Notes: generated by a model not told the origin, from the sequence alone. A stretch of DNA of 64,000 bases from an uncultured Acetatifactor sp. (GCA_934394665.1 CAKRRS010000002.1:39941-103940); one strand, 5' to 3'. Counted from the stretch's first letter, positions 51,534-60,173 are shown. Translations and numbers: made by a program.

Positions 51534-52682
51534 ATGCGTGACGGTCTCGGAAGAGAAATAGATTATTTGAGAATATCGGTGACGGACAAGTGCAATCTCC
51601 GCTGTAAATATTGTATGCCTCCGGAGGGTGTAAAGTCTGTGCCCCATGAGGAAGTATTGACGTTGGAGGAAATCCTGCGTCTGGTCGGCATTATGGAGCA
51701 GCTGGGGATACGCAAGGTGCGGCTGACCGGTGGGGAACCTATGGTACGGAAGAATCTGCTGTGGCTGGTGGAACAGATACATAGACTGCCGGGAATCGAA
51801 GAGATTGCCATGACGACCAACGGAACCATGTTCGCGGAGCAGGCGGAGGACTATCGCAAAGCGGGACTGACTGCGGTGAACATCAGCCTGGATACGCTGG
51901 ATCCGGAGCGGTTCCGCAAGATCACGGGGGGCTATATTGCAGGAAAATGTGTGACCGCAGAAGATATGTGCGGAAACAGTGCATCACAGAAAACTATGTG
52001 CAAGGGAGTCAAACTTCGGGAAGGTCAGGGTGTCGACAGCGTAGTACACGCTATCGATGCGGCAATTGCACAAAACCTACAGGTGAAAATCAACTGTGTT
52101 CCCTGCTTGGAGATGAACGGAGAAGACATTGAAAGTATGGCAGGATTAGCCAGAGATCAAAAGATAGATGTGCGGTTTATTGAACTGATGCCGATCGGCT
52201 GCGGCAGGGAATACACAGGTCTCTCTTCTGAGGAGATTCTGGCACGGCTGGAACGAGCCTATGGAGCGGCATGCAAAGTGGAACGAAAATCCGGACCTGC
52301 AGCAGACACCGGAGAAGAATGCTCCGGTGGAATCCCCGGTGCCGTCGGTAGGAATACAGACGGCCCGGCAGAGTACTATCATTTTCCCGGTTTCATTGGC
52401 CGGATCGGATTCATCAGCCCCATTTCCCATAAATTCTGCAAGGAATGCAACAGGATACGGCTGACCTGTGAAGGTCGATTAAAGCTTTGCCTTCACTATG
52501 ACAGGGGACTGGAATTAAAACCGCTGTTGCGCGGCGGCGCTTCTGATGAAGAAATCAAAGAGCGGATATTAGCCGCATTGCAGGAAAAACCGGCAGAACA
52601 TCATTTCCGGGCGCAGGCAGCTGATAAGGCAGAAGCGAATGAAGATGAGGAACAGCGCAAGATGGTGCAAATTGGCGGCTGA
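51534..52682 (+). CDS. moaA: GTP 3',8-cyclase MoaA with unusual insertions
   Basis: Radical SAM enzyme that starts molybdopterin synthesis from GTP. First Fe-S site C20-x3-C24-x2-C27 (DKCNLRCKYC), LTGGEPMVRK, second Fe-S site beginning FCKECNRIRLTC with the third Cys in RLKLCLH, and the conserved C-terminal IGG. At 382 residues it is about 50 longer than usual. The extra length is two inserts: about 33 residues after RKITGG containing three Cys (KCVTAEDMC and TMC), and about 30 residues in the C-terminal half (Gly/Pro-rich, with GEECSGG). All catalytic cysteines are kept, so it should be active. Confidence 0.92.
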   Translation: MRDGLGREIDYLRISVTDKCNLRCKYCMPPEGVKSVPHEEVLTLEEILRLVGIMEQLGIRKVRLTGGEPMVRKNLLWLVEQIHRLPGIEEIAMTTNGTMFAEQAEDYRKAGLTAVNISLDTLDPERFRKITGGYIAGKCVTAEDMCGNSASQKTMCKGVKLREGQGVDSVVHAIDAAIAQNLQVKINCVPCLEMNGEDIESMAGLARDQKIDVRFIELMPIGCGREYTGLSSEEILARLERAYGAACKVERKSGPAADTGEECSGGIPGAVGRNTDGPAEYYHFPGFIGRIGFISPISHKFCKECNRIRLTCEGRLKLCLHYDRGLELKPLLRGGASDEEIKERILAALQEKPAEHHFRAQAADKAEANEDEEQRKMVQIGG

Positions 52683-52808
52683 TACACAAAAAAAGAGTAA
52701 TGTCAGACAGCAGCGGATGTAAGAAATCAAACGTTTTAAGTTAACGGTATTGTTCCGAAGAAAAACAGTCAGAATAGAAACAGAACAGAAAGGGATAGCG
52801 AATCGGAT

Positions 52809-53753
52809 ATGGCAGGAGAAGTAGTAGCAGTATGTATCAGCGAGAAAAAAGGAACCGCCAAACAGAATGTGGGCGGCTGTAATTTCATAGAGAACCGGGG
52901 TCTGGAAAAGGATGCGCACGCCGGCAACTGGCACAGACAGGTGAGCCTCTTATCCTGGGAGAAAGTGGAGAAATTCCGCGCAAGAGGAGCACAGGTGGCA
53001 GACGGCGCCTTCGGAGAGAATCTGCTGGTAAAAGGTTATGACTTCAAAAGCTATCCGGTGGGAACAATCTTCAAATGCAATGATGTGGTTCTGGAGATTA
53101 CGCAGATCGGCAAAAAATGTCATTCGGAGTGCGAGATTTTCCACATGGTGGGTGACTGCATCATGCCGAGAGAGGGCGTATTCGCCAGAGTACTGCACGG
53201 AGGACGGATTGAGACCGGCGACAAACTGCAACTGATCAGCACCAGAAAATTCCGCGCCGGAATCATCACCGCCAGTGACAAGGGAAGCAGAGGCGAACGT
53301 GAAGACCTAAGCGGTCCCACAATCCGTGAAATTATAGCAAAACAGGGCTATGAAACAGTGAGCAGCGTGGTACTGTCCGATGATGAGGAAGGATTGTACC
53401 GGGAAATGGTGCGTCTTGCAGACGAAGAAGATGTGGATGTGGTATTTACTACAGGCGGAACCGGATTCTCACCCAGGGATAACACTCCGGAAGCAACCAT
53501 GCGGGCAGCTACCAGGAATGCACCCGGGATTGCGGAGGCTATGCGTTATTACAGCCTGCAGATCACACCGAGGGCAGCACTGAGCCGTGCGGCAAGCGTG
53601 ATCCGCAACCGGACATTGATCATCAATCTGCCGGGAAGTCCCAAAGCAGTGACGGAATGCCTGGATGCCGTACTGGATACACTGGCACATGGTATCCGGA
53701 TTCTCAGGGAAGAGGACAGCGAGTGTGGGAACAGCACTTTGTTAAAAAAATAA
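52809..53753 (+). CDS. MOSC domain-MogA fusion protein
   Basis: Residues 1 to about 147 are a MOSC domain (ENRGLEKDAHAGNWHRQVSLL, GAFGENLLVKG, KKCHSECEIF with the conserved Cys, ending GGRIETGDKLQL), predicted to handle sulfur for metal cofactors. Residues about 150-314 are a MogA/MoaB-type molybdopterin adenylyltransferase (ITASDKGSRGEREDLSGP, TTGGTGFSPRDNTPEAT, LPGSPKAVTECL). Such fusions are known in Clostridia and give the adenylylation step needed before MoeA. Last gene of the cofactor run before the formate dehydrogenase promoter. The ribosome site (AAAGGGA) is rather distant. Confidence 0.9.
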   Translation: MAGEVVAVCISEKKGTAKQNVGGCNFIENRGLEKDAHAGNWHRQVSLLSWEKVEKFRARGAQVADGAFGENLLVKGYDFKSYPVGTIFKCNDVVLEITQIGKKCHSECEIFHMVGDCIMPREGVFARVLHGGRIETGDKLQLISTRKFRAGIITASDKGSRGEREDLSGPTIREIIAKQGYETVSSVVLSDDEEGLYREMVRLADEEDVDVVFTTGGTGFSPRDNTPEATMRAATRNAPGIAEAMRYYSLQITPRAALSRAASVIRNRTLIINLPGSPKAVTECLDAVLDTLAHGIRILREEDSECGNSTLLKK

Positions 53754-53778
53754 TCATCTTGTTAAATATTTAATCTAA

Positions 53779-53832
53779 TTGAACATAGTTTCTCAACAGG
53801 GTATAATGTAAGTGCTTACATTATACCCTGTT
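53779..53832 (+). promoter_or_regulatory. Formate dehydrogenase operon promoter within an 18-bp-arm palindrome
   Basis: TTGAAC (53779-53784), 17 bases, TATAAT (53802-53807). A perfect inverted repeat with 18-bp arms and a 2-base centre spans 53795-53832 and covers the -10 and start site. Its core TGTAAGTGCTTACA (53807-53820) equals the operator at fdhD. The arm end followed by TTTT also resembles a terminator for the upstream operon. The stem carries TATAAT on both strands. Confidence 0.7.
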
Positions 53833-53943
53833 TTCCTTAAAAAGCAGAGTGAGTTTCTCCCCTGATGCATGAGTAATGAGGGAAAAACAGGATGATCATG
53901 TGAGCAGTGAGCGAGAATAGTAAGAAGTACACAGGAGGGTTCT

Positions 53944-55779
53944 ATGCATTCCGAAACTATTATTTATAAAAATGAAATGAATGAAAAGACGAACAAATTC
54001 CTTGATAAGTTCGTGAAGAGAGTGAAGGGAAATCCTCCCGGTGTCTGCCCCATTGCGGTACAGCTTTCCTTTTTGCAGAGTGCCAGAAGCCAGACCTGCG
54101 GTAAGTGTGTTCCCTGCCGTGACGGACTGGAGCAGGTGGAGAATATGATGCGCAGCATCCTGGACGGCAAGGCGGACATGGATACTTTTAACAACATGGT
54201 ATCCCTGGCGGAGATGATCCGGGATACAGCGGACTGCGCTATCGGCTATGAAGCAGCCAACATTGTATTGCAGAGTGTGGAATTGTTCCGTGATGAATAT
54301 ATGAGTCATATCGAGCAGCACAGATGTCAGGCGGAAGTAGGACAGAAAGTTCCTTGTATCTCTCATTGTCCTGCACACGTGGATATCCCCGGTTATATTG
54401 CACTGATCGGTGAACATCGTTATGCGGATGCTATCAATCTGATCCGCAGAGATAATCCGTTTCCTACGGCATGCGCGTTTATCTGTGAACATCCCTGCGA
54501 GGAAAAGTGCCGCAGAGACTTACTGGACAGCCCGGTCAATATCCGCGGACTGAAAAAATTTGCAGTGGATCAGATCGCCGCAGATCAGGTAAAGGTACCG
54601 GAGTGCAATGTAACCACCGGTAAAAAGGTAGCTATCGTGGGCGGCGGTCCTTCCGGACTTACCTGTGCTTATTATCTGTCTCTGATGGGACATAAAGTAG
54701 ACGTGTTTGAGGAGAGAGAAGCACTGGGCGGAATGCTGCGTTACGGTATTCCCAATTACCGTCTGCCGAAAGACAGACTGGATGAGGATATCAATGCCAT
54801 TCTGTCTACCGGTAATATTACGATTCATTACAATACAGCCATCGGTAAGGACATTACCATGGAACAATTACAGGAAGAGTACAATGCAGTCTATATCGCC
54901 ATCGGTGCACAGGTCGGAAAATCCGTAAATGTCGAGGGCGTGAACAGCAACGGTGTCTATTCCGCAGTGGAAATGCTGGGAGAGATCGGTAAGGGCAATA
55001 TCCCGGATTATACCGGAAAACGTGTCGTAGTCGTAGGCGGCGGAAATGTAGCCATGGACTGTGCGAGATCTGCGGTCCGCTGTCATGCGGATGAGGTGAC
55101 GATCATCTACCGCAGACGTCAGGTCGACATGACGGCACTTCCTTCCGAGATTCAGGGCGCCATTGAAGAAGGCGTGGAACTGCTGACCTTAAATGCACCG
55201 GTGAAGATCAATGCGGATGCCGACGGCAATGTCTGTGGATTTGTGGCACAGCCCCAGATCATCAGTGTGTATGACAAGCAGGGAAAACCTTCCGTAACGG
55301 TGGCAAATAAACCCGAGATCGAGGTGCCCTGTGAAGTGGTACTTATGGCCATCGGTCAGGATATCGTGTCCGCACCGTTTGCAGAGTATGACGTAAATCC
55401 CAGAAGAAAGACATTTGAGACCTTAGATACCACCAGATTAAAGAGCTATGACAAGGTATTTGCCGGCGGTGACTGCGTATTCGGTCCGGCTACCGTGATC
55501 AAGGCCATCGGCGCAGGCAAGGTGGCTGCGTTAAATATCGATGAATATCTGGGATATCATCATAAGTATCTGGAAGATATCAAGATTCCGGAGCCCAGAG
55601 AGAACGACAGAACCCATTACGGCAGAGTGCATCTGACCGACCGTTCCGCCAGAGAGCGCAAACACAATTTCGAGCCGGTGGAAAACGGAATGTCTTATGA
55701 TGAAGCAATGCAGGAATGCGGTAAATGCTTAAGATGTGATCACTTTGGATGCGGAGTGGTAGAAGGAGGCAGAGTATAA
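53944..55779 (+). CDS. NuoF C-terminal/GltD-like Fe-S flavoprotein, electron-transfer subunit for formate dehydrogenase
   Basis: A 611-residue subunit with three parts: an N-terminal NuoF-type 4Fe-4S region (QTCGKCVPCRDGLEQ, about 45-125), a GltD-type double 4Fe-4S region (CISHCPAHVDIPGYI, CAFICEHPCEEKCRR, about 135-200), and an FAD/NAD(P)H oxidoreductase (VAIVGGGPSGLTCAYYLS near 225, VVVVGGGNVAMDCARSA near 365, FAGGDCVFGPATVIKAIGAG near 510). It ends with a further Cys group CGKCLRCDHFGCG. It overlaps the catalytic subunit gene by one base, so it very likely passes electrons between formate dehydrogenase and NAD(P)H or ferredoxin. AGGAGG precedes the ATG. Confidence 0.85.
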   Translation: MHSETIIYKNEMNEKTNKFLDKFVKRVKGNPPGVCPIAVQLSFLQSARSQTCGKCVPCRDGLEQVENMMRSILDGKADMDTFNNMVSLAEMIRDTADCAIGYEAANIVLQSVELFRDEYMSHIEQHRCQAEVGQKVPCISHCPAHVDIPGYIALIGEHRYADAINLIRRDNPFPTACAFICEHPCEEKCRRDLLDSPVNIRGLKKFAVDQIAADQVKVPECNVTTGKKVAIVGGGPSGLTCAYYLSLMGHKVDVFEEREALGGMLRYGIPNYRLPKDRLDEDINAILSTGNITIHYNTAIGKDITMEQLQEEYNAVYIAIGAQVGKSVNVEGVNSNGVYSAVEMLGEIGKGNIPDYTGKRVVVVGGGNVAMDCARSAVRCHADEVTIIYRRRQVDMTALPSEIQGAIEEGVELLTLNAPVKINADADGNVCGFVAQPQIISVYDKQGKPSVTVANKPEIEVPCEVVLMAIGQDIVSAPFAEYDVNPRRKTFETLDTTRLKSYDKVFAGGDCVFGPATVIKAIGAGKVAALNIDEYLGYHHKYLEDIKIPEPRENDRTHYGRVHLTDRSARERKHNFEPVENGMSYDEAMQECGKCLRCDHFGCGVVEGGRV

Positions 55780-58502
55780 TGGTAACGATCACCATAGATG
55801 GAAAACAGATTTCCGTAGATGAGAATTTATCCATACTGGAGGCTGCACAGGAGGCGGATGTCAAGATCCCCACACTCTGTTATCTGAAGGATGTCAACGA
55901 GGTGGGAGCCTGCAAGATGTGTGTCGTGGAAGTGGAAGGCAATAGTCATCTGGTAACCTCCTGCAATACAAAAGTAAAAGACGGAATGGTAGTAAATACC
56001 AGATCCGAGAGAGTAGTGAACAGCAGAAAACAGGTCTTGAATATGCTGCTGGCCAACCATGATGTGAGATGCTTCTCCTGCGGCAAATCCGGTGACTGCA
56101 GACTGCAGGATCTGTCCAACGAATACGGTATTACCAAATCCTGCTATCCCGGCAGTGCCGCAAAGTTTGAAGCAAAGAAGGAAAATCCGTTCCTGACCTA
56201 TTATCCGGAATTGTGCATTAACTGCCAGAGATGTGTCAGTACCTGTAATAAAGTAGCCTGCAACGGTACGTTACATAATAGCAAGATCGGCACGAGAACA
56301 CTGATCGATGCGCCGTTCGGACCGGACTGGAAGGCAACCGCCTGTGAATCCTGCGGTAACTGTGCCGCCGTGTGTCCTACCGGAGCACTGGTAGCCAAAA
56401 ATCGTAAAAAGTATCAGGTCGGCAAAGTGAAAAAAGTGCTTACCACCTGTCCTCACTGTGCTACCGGCTGCCAGTATTATCTGGTCGTAAAAGACAACGA
56501 GATCGTGGATGTAGAGCCTGCAAACGGTCCTTCCAACAAGGGACTTTTGTGCGTCAAGGGAAGATTCGGATCTTTTCATTTCGTACATTCTCCGGAGAGA
56601 TTAAAATATCCTCTGATCAAAAATCACGAGACCGGAGAATTCGAGCGTGCTACCTGGGAGGAAGCACTGAATCTGATCGCGGCAAAATTTACCGAGATCA
56701 AGAAAAAGTACGGTCCTGATGCGCTGGCAGGATTCGCCTGCTCCCGTTCTCCGAACGAGGACTGCTATATGCTGCAGAAGATGGTACGCTGCGCATTCGG
56801 TACCAATAACGTAGATAACTGTGCAAGAGTGTGTCACTCCGCAACGGTGGCAGGACTTGCCATGACGTTGGGATCCGGTGCCATGACCAATCCCATCAGT
56901 GATATTACCAATGATGTGGACGTAATCATGCTGGTAGGTTCCAATCCGGAGGAAGCGCATCCCGTCATCGGTATGCAGATCCGTCAGGCAGTGGAGAGAG
57001 GCACCCGTCTGATCGTAGTGGATCCCAGAGATATCGGACTGTCCAAACAGGCAGATATTCATCTGAAATTGAAGCCCGGTACCAACGTGGCGTTTGCTAA
57101 CGGTATGATGAATGTCATTATCAATGAGGGACTGGCTGACGAAGAGTTTATCCGTACGAGAACGGAAGGCTTCGAAGAACTGAAGAAGATCGTAGAAGAA
57201 TATACGCCGGAACGCGTGGCCGAGATCTGTCATATCGATGCAGATCATCTGCGTGAGGCAGCGTTGATGTATGCCAAGGCGAAGAAAGCGCCCATCATCT
57301 ATTGTCTGGGAGTCACCGAACACTCCACCGGAACCGAAGGCGTTATGTCCATGTCCAACATGGCAATGCTGGTTGGTAAATTAGGTAAGAGTGGATGTGG
57401 AGTCAATCCCCTGCGTGGCCAGAATAACGTACAGGGCGCCTGCGATATGGGGGCGCTTCCCGGAGATTTCCCCGGCTATCAGAAGATCACCGATCCGGAA
57501 GCAATGGCGAAATTCGAAAAGGCATGGGGTGTGGAACTGAACAAAAAGCCCGGTGTGCATGCCACAGATGTATTCCCGGCTGCCATCCGTAAGGAGATCC
57601 GCGGACTCTTTATCTTCGGTGAAGATCCAGTGGTAACCGATGCGGACCAGCATCATATCAGAAAAGCACTGGAGAGCCTGGATTTCCTTGTCTTGTCCGA
57701 TCTGTTTATGACAGAGACGGCGCAGTATGCGGATGTTATTCTTCCCGGTACCAGCTATGCGGAAAAGGAAGGTACTTTCAGCAATACCGAGAGAAGAGTC
57801 CAGCGTGTGCGTAAAGCAGTGACGCTGGAAGGAGAGATGCGTCTGGATACCGATATTTTCATTGATCTGATGAATCGTATGGGATATCCACAGCCGCAGC
57901 TGACTTCAGAAGAGATCATGGATGAGATCGCCTCCCTGACCCCAAGCTTTGCCGGTATCAGCCACAGAAGACTGGACCGCGGCGAGAGCATCCAGTGGCC
58001 CTGCCCGGATAAAAAACATCCCGGTACGCCGATCCTGCATGTGGGCAAGTTCGCAAGAGGACTGGGCTGGTTCTATCCGGCAGAGTATGTTCCCAGTGCG
58101 GAACTGCCGGATGAAGCGTATCCGTTCATCATGATGACGGGACGTATTCTGTATCACTATAATACCAGAGCCATGACCGGCAAGACCCCCGGACTGATGG
58201 AGAAGGAAGGACACTCCTTCATCGAGATGAACACCGAGGATGCGGTACGTCTCGGTATCGAAAACGGAGAAAAGGTACGAGTGACTTCCAGGAGAGGCAC
58301 CCTGATCACCACGGCGAGAGTCGGCGACAAGGTATCCCCGAAGGAGACCTGGATGCCGTTCCATTTCCCGGACGGTAATGCCAATATTCTGACCAATGCG
58401 GCACTGGATAAATATGCGAGAATCCCGGAATACAAAGTCTGCGCGGTAAGAGTGGAGAAGCTTTCCGAAGAAGAGAGACTTGCGCAGAACGCAGCAGAAT
58501 AA
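55779..58502 (+). CDS. Formate dehydrogenase catalytic subunit, Cys type, with N-terminal Fe-S domains
   Basis: Molybdenum/tungsten bis-MGD enzyme oxidising formate or reducing CO2, 907 residues. Order: [2Fe-2S] ferredoxin domain (Cys in PTLCYLKD and VGACKMCVVE), a His-Cys3 cluster motif (HDVRCFSCGKSGDC), two [4Fe-4S] motifs (CINCQRCVSTC, CESCGNCAAVC), then the molybdopterin domain with its own cluster (CPHCATGCQYY) and a C-terminal dinucleotide-binding domain (about 780-900). The metal ligand is C352 in CARVCHSATVAGL, where many relatives have selenocysteine; H353 is kept. ATG 55779 overlaps the previous stop with AAGGAGG upstream. Soluble, no Tat signal. Confidence 0.93.
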   Translation: MVTITIDGKQISVDENLSILEAAQEADVKIPTLCYLKDVNEVGACKMCVVEVEGNSHLVTSCNTKVKDGMVVNTRSERVVNSRKQVLNMLLANHDVRCFSCGKSGDCRLQDLSNEYGITKSCYPGSAAKFEAKKENPFLTYYPELCINCQRCVSTCNKVACNGTLHNSKIGTRTLIDAPFGPDWKATACESCGNCAAVCPTGALVAKNRKKYQVGKVKKVLTTCPHCATGCQYYLVVKDNEIVDVEPANGPSNKGLLCVKGRFGSFHFVHSPERLKYPLIKNHETGEFERATWEEALNLIAAKFTEIKKKYGPDALAGFACSRSPNEDCYMLQKMVRCAFGTNNVDNCARVCHSATVAGLAMTLGSGAMTNPISDITNDVDVIMLVGSNPEEAHPVIGMQIRQAVERGTRLIVVDPRDIGLSKQADIHLKLKPGTNVAFANGMMNVIINEGLADEEFIRTRTEGFEELKKIVEEYTPERVAEICHIDADHLREAALMYAKAKKAPIIYCLGVTEHSTGTEGVMSMSNMAMLVGKLGKSGCGVNPLRGQNNVQGACDMGALPGDFPGYQKITDPEAMAKFEKAWGVELNKKPGVHATDVFPAAIRKEIRGLFIFGEDPVVTDADQHHIRKALESLDFLVLSDLFMTETAQYADVILPGTSYAEKEGTFSNTERRVQRVRKAVTLEGEMRLDTDIFIDLMNRMGYPQPQLTSEEIMDEIASLTPSFAGISHRRLDRGESIQWPCPDKKHPGTPILHVGKFARGLGWFYPAEYVPSAELPDEAYPFIMMTGRILYHYNTRAMTGKTPGLMEKEGHSFIEMNTEDAVRLGIENGEKVRVTSRRGTLITTARVGDKVSPKETWMPFHFPDGNANILTNAALDKYARIPEYKVCAVRVEKLSEEERLAQNAAE

Positions 58503-58582
58503 GAAGTACTGAGTCAGAAACTCTGTGGAAAAACTGTGAAAAGATTTTAAAGAATTTTTAGAAGAAACGAAATAAATGGGAA

Positions 58583-58614
58583 ACAGCCGATAGGAAGACC
58601 TGTCGGCTGTTTTT
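58583..58614 (+). terminator. Rho-independent terminator after the formate dehydrogenase operon
   Basis: ACAGCCGATAGG (58583-58594), loop AAGA, CCTGTCGGCTGT (58599-58610) with one G-U pair, then T residues to 58614. Confidence 0.85.
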
Positions 58615-58745
58615 GTACTCTTTGTAATTCTTAAAATGTAATGTTCAAAGCAAAAAGGCAGCGCGGAAAGAGCGCTTTCACAAATGAGATTCTGATTCGT
58701 TATTTTAAAAAGTAAGAAATCATAGCATAGAAACAGAAAATGGGG

Positions 58746-58797
58746 TATAATCAAAATTCAGGAGTTTAAATATTCTTACGAATGTCGACATTCGTAA
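58746..58797 (+). promoter_or_regulatory. -10-like box and 22-bp perfect palindrome upstream of the foldase gene
   Basis: TATAAT at 58746-58751 lacks a good -35 at the right distance. The perfect 22-bp palindrome TTACGAATGTCGACATTCGTAA lies at 58776-58797, in the probable leader 63 bases before the ATG. It could bind a dimeric regulator; it does not have the spacing of a Firmicutes LexA box. The rest of the 58503-58860 gap holds only the terminator. Confidence 0.5.
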
Positions 58798-58860
58798 AAA
58801 TATTTTGCGATAGTTACATGGGTTTTGCATAGCTACAAAAATATAAAGGCAGGAATTTAT

Positions 58861-59985
58861 ATGTTTTTTTATCATAGAAAATACAGTAACACATACAACG
58901 CGGAATACAGAAAAAAAGAAATTAAGAACAATTTTCGGGCATTAGTGGTCGCCGGCGTATTGGGGGTAAGCATGATGACAGGCCTTACCGCCTGCGGAGG
59001 CAGTGACGGTACGAAGGTAGTATTTACCACGGGACTTGGAAAAAATGAGGTGTTCCGGATCGGGGATGAGTCCTGTTCTAAGGCAGAGCTTATGATTTAT
59101 CTGACCACAACGCAGAATCAGTATGAGAATGTCTATGGGGAAGAAATCTGGAATACTTCCCTGAACGGAGTAACGCTGGAGGATAATGTCAAGGAAACGG
59201 TATTGGCAAGAATTGCCCAGATCAAGACCATGTATCTGCTGGCAAAGGAGAAAGAAGTTACATTGGACGAAGCGGAAGAGGCGAAGGTAAAGCAGGCGGC
59301 ACAGGAGTATTTTGCTTCTCTGAATGATACCGAGATCGAGGCTATGGGAGCTACAGAGGAAATCGTGGAGAATCTGTACCGCGAGTACGCTATGGCGGAT
59401 AAGGTGTATCAGCTGATCATTCAGGATATCAATCCGGAGATCAGTGACGATGAAGCACGCAAGATCACAGTGCAGCAGATTTTCTTCGCAACGGCATCTA
59501 CCGATATGGACGGGAATCTGAAGCCCTATTCCGAAAGTTCGATTCAGAAAGCATACGAGAGAGCCTGTGAAGTGAGAGATATGGCAGTGGATGGGGAACA
59601 TGATTTCACGGAACTGGCGTCCAAATACAGTGATGATTCCGAGATTACCTATTCGTTCGGCAAGGGAGAAGCGGAAAGCGCTTATGAGGAAGCGGCATTC
59701 AATCTGGCAACAGATGAAGTGAGTCAGGTCGTGAAATGCGAGCGTGGATATTATATCATTAAATGCATGAATACCCTGGACCGGGAAGAAACCGATGCCA
59801 ATAAGCTGAAAATCGTGGAAGAGCGGAAAAGGGAAGTGTTCGGACAGGAATATGACAGTTTTGTGGATACCCTGGTGCGTCAGCTGAACGATAAACTGTG
59901 GGATGAGATCACTCTGATTAGAGAGGAACAGGTGACGACAGATAATTTCTTTGATGTGTATACAAAGTATTTTCCGGAGGCATAA
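58861..59985 (+). CDS. PrsA/SurA-like foldase lipoprotein with parvulin-type PPIase domain
   Basis: A 374-residue extracytoplasmic folding factor. An unusually long, basic N-region (about 25 residues) precedes the hydrophobic signal and lipobox LTAC with C45. A SurA-like helical chaperone region follows (about 60-205), then a parvulin (PPIC) domain: KITVQQIFFATA, DFTELASKYSDDS, YEEAAFNLATDEVSQVVKCERGYYIIK. Such lipoproteins help exported proteins fold outside the membrane. The ATG at 58861 follows GGCAGGAA; a longer TTG start is unlikely. Confidence 0.85.
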   Translation: MFFYHRKYSNTYNAEYRKKEIKNNFRALVVAGVLGVSMMTGLTACGGSDGTKVVFTTGLGKNEVFRIGDESCSKAELMIYLTTTQNQYENVYGEEIWNTSLNGVTLEDNVKETVLARIAQIKTMYLLAKEKEVTLDEAEEAKVKQAAQEYFASLNDTEIEAMGATEEIVENLYREYAMADKVYQLIIQDINPEISDDEARKITVQQIFFATASTDMDGNLKPYSESSIQKAYERACEVRDMAVDGEHDFTELASKYSDDSEITYSFGKGEAESAYEEAAFNLATDEVSQVVKCERGYYIIKCMNTLDREETDANKLKIVEERKREVFGQEYDSFVDTLVRQLNDKLWDEITLIREEQVTTDNFFDVYTKYFPEA

Positions 59986-60049
59986 TTTCACTTCACAAAA
60001 ATTTTAGAATTGCGAAAACCTTGATGAATACTGCGATTACAGAAAATTA

Positions 60050-60076
60050 TTAGCACTCACGGCAAATGAGTGCTAA
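60050..60076 (+). promoter_or_regulatory. CIRCE element (HrcA operator) upstream of htpG
   Basis: TTAGCACTC (60050-60058), nine bases, GAGTGCTAA (60068-60076): an exact CIRCE inverted repeat, the binding site of the heat-shock repressor HrcA. It lies seven bases before the -35 box of the htpG promoter. Confidence 0.95.
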
Positions 60077-60083
60077 ATTTGTC

Positions 60084-60112
60084 TTGACTTTTCATTTTTA
60101 CCGTCCTACACT
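60084..60112 (+). promoter_or_regulatory. Promoter of htpG
   Basis: TTGACT (60084-60089), 17 bases, TACACT (60107-60112), directly downstream of the CIRCE element. Confidence 0.75.
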
Positions 60113-60173
60113 TAGAATCAGTTAGGAAACAGTCAGCCATGACTGTGTAATTTTAGAAAGGGATGTGATAAAA

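Noticed and set aside
55779-58502. Selenocysteine codon in formate dehydrogenase
   Set aside because: The active-site codon 352 is TGT (Cys) and the frame has no internal TGA.
58776-58797. LexA (SOS) box before the foldase gene
   Set aside because: The Firmicutes box is CGAAC-N4-GTTCG; here the half-sites are CGAAT/ATTCG with six bases between.
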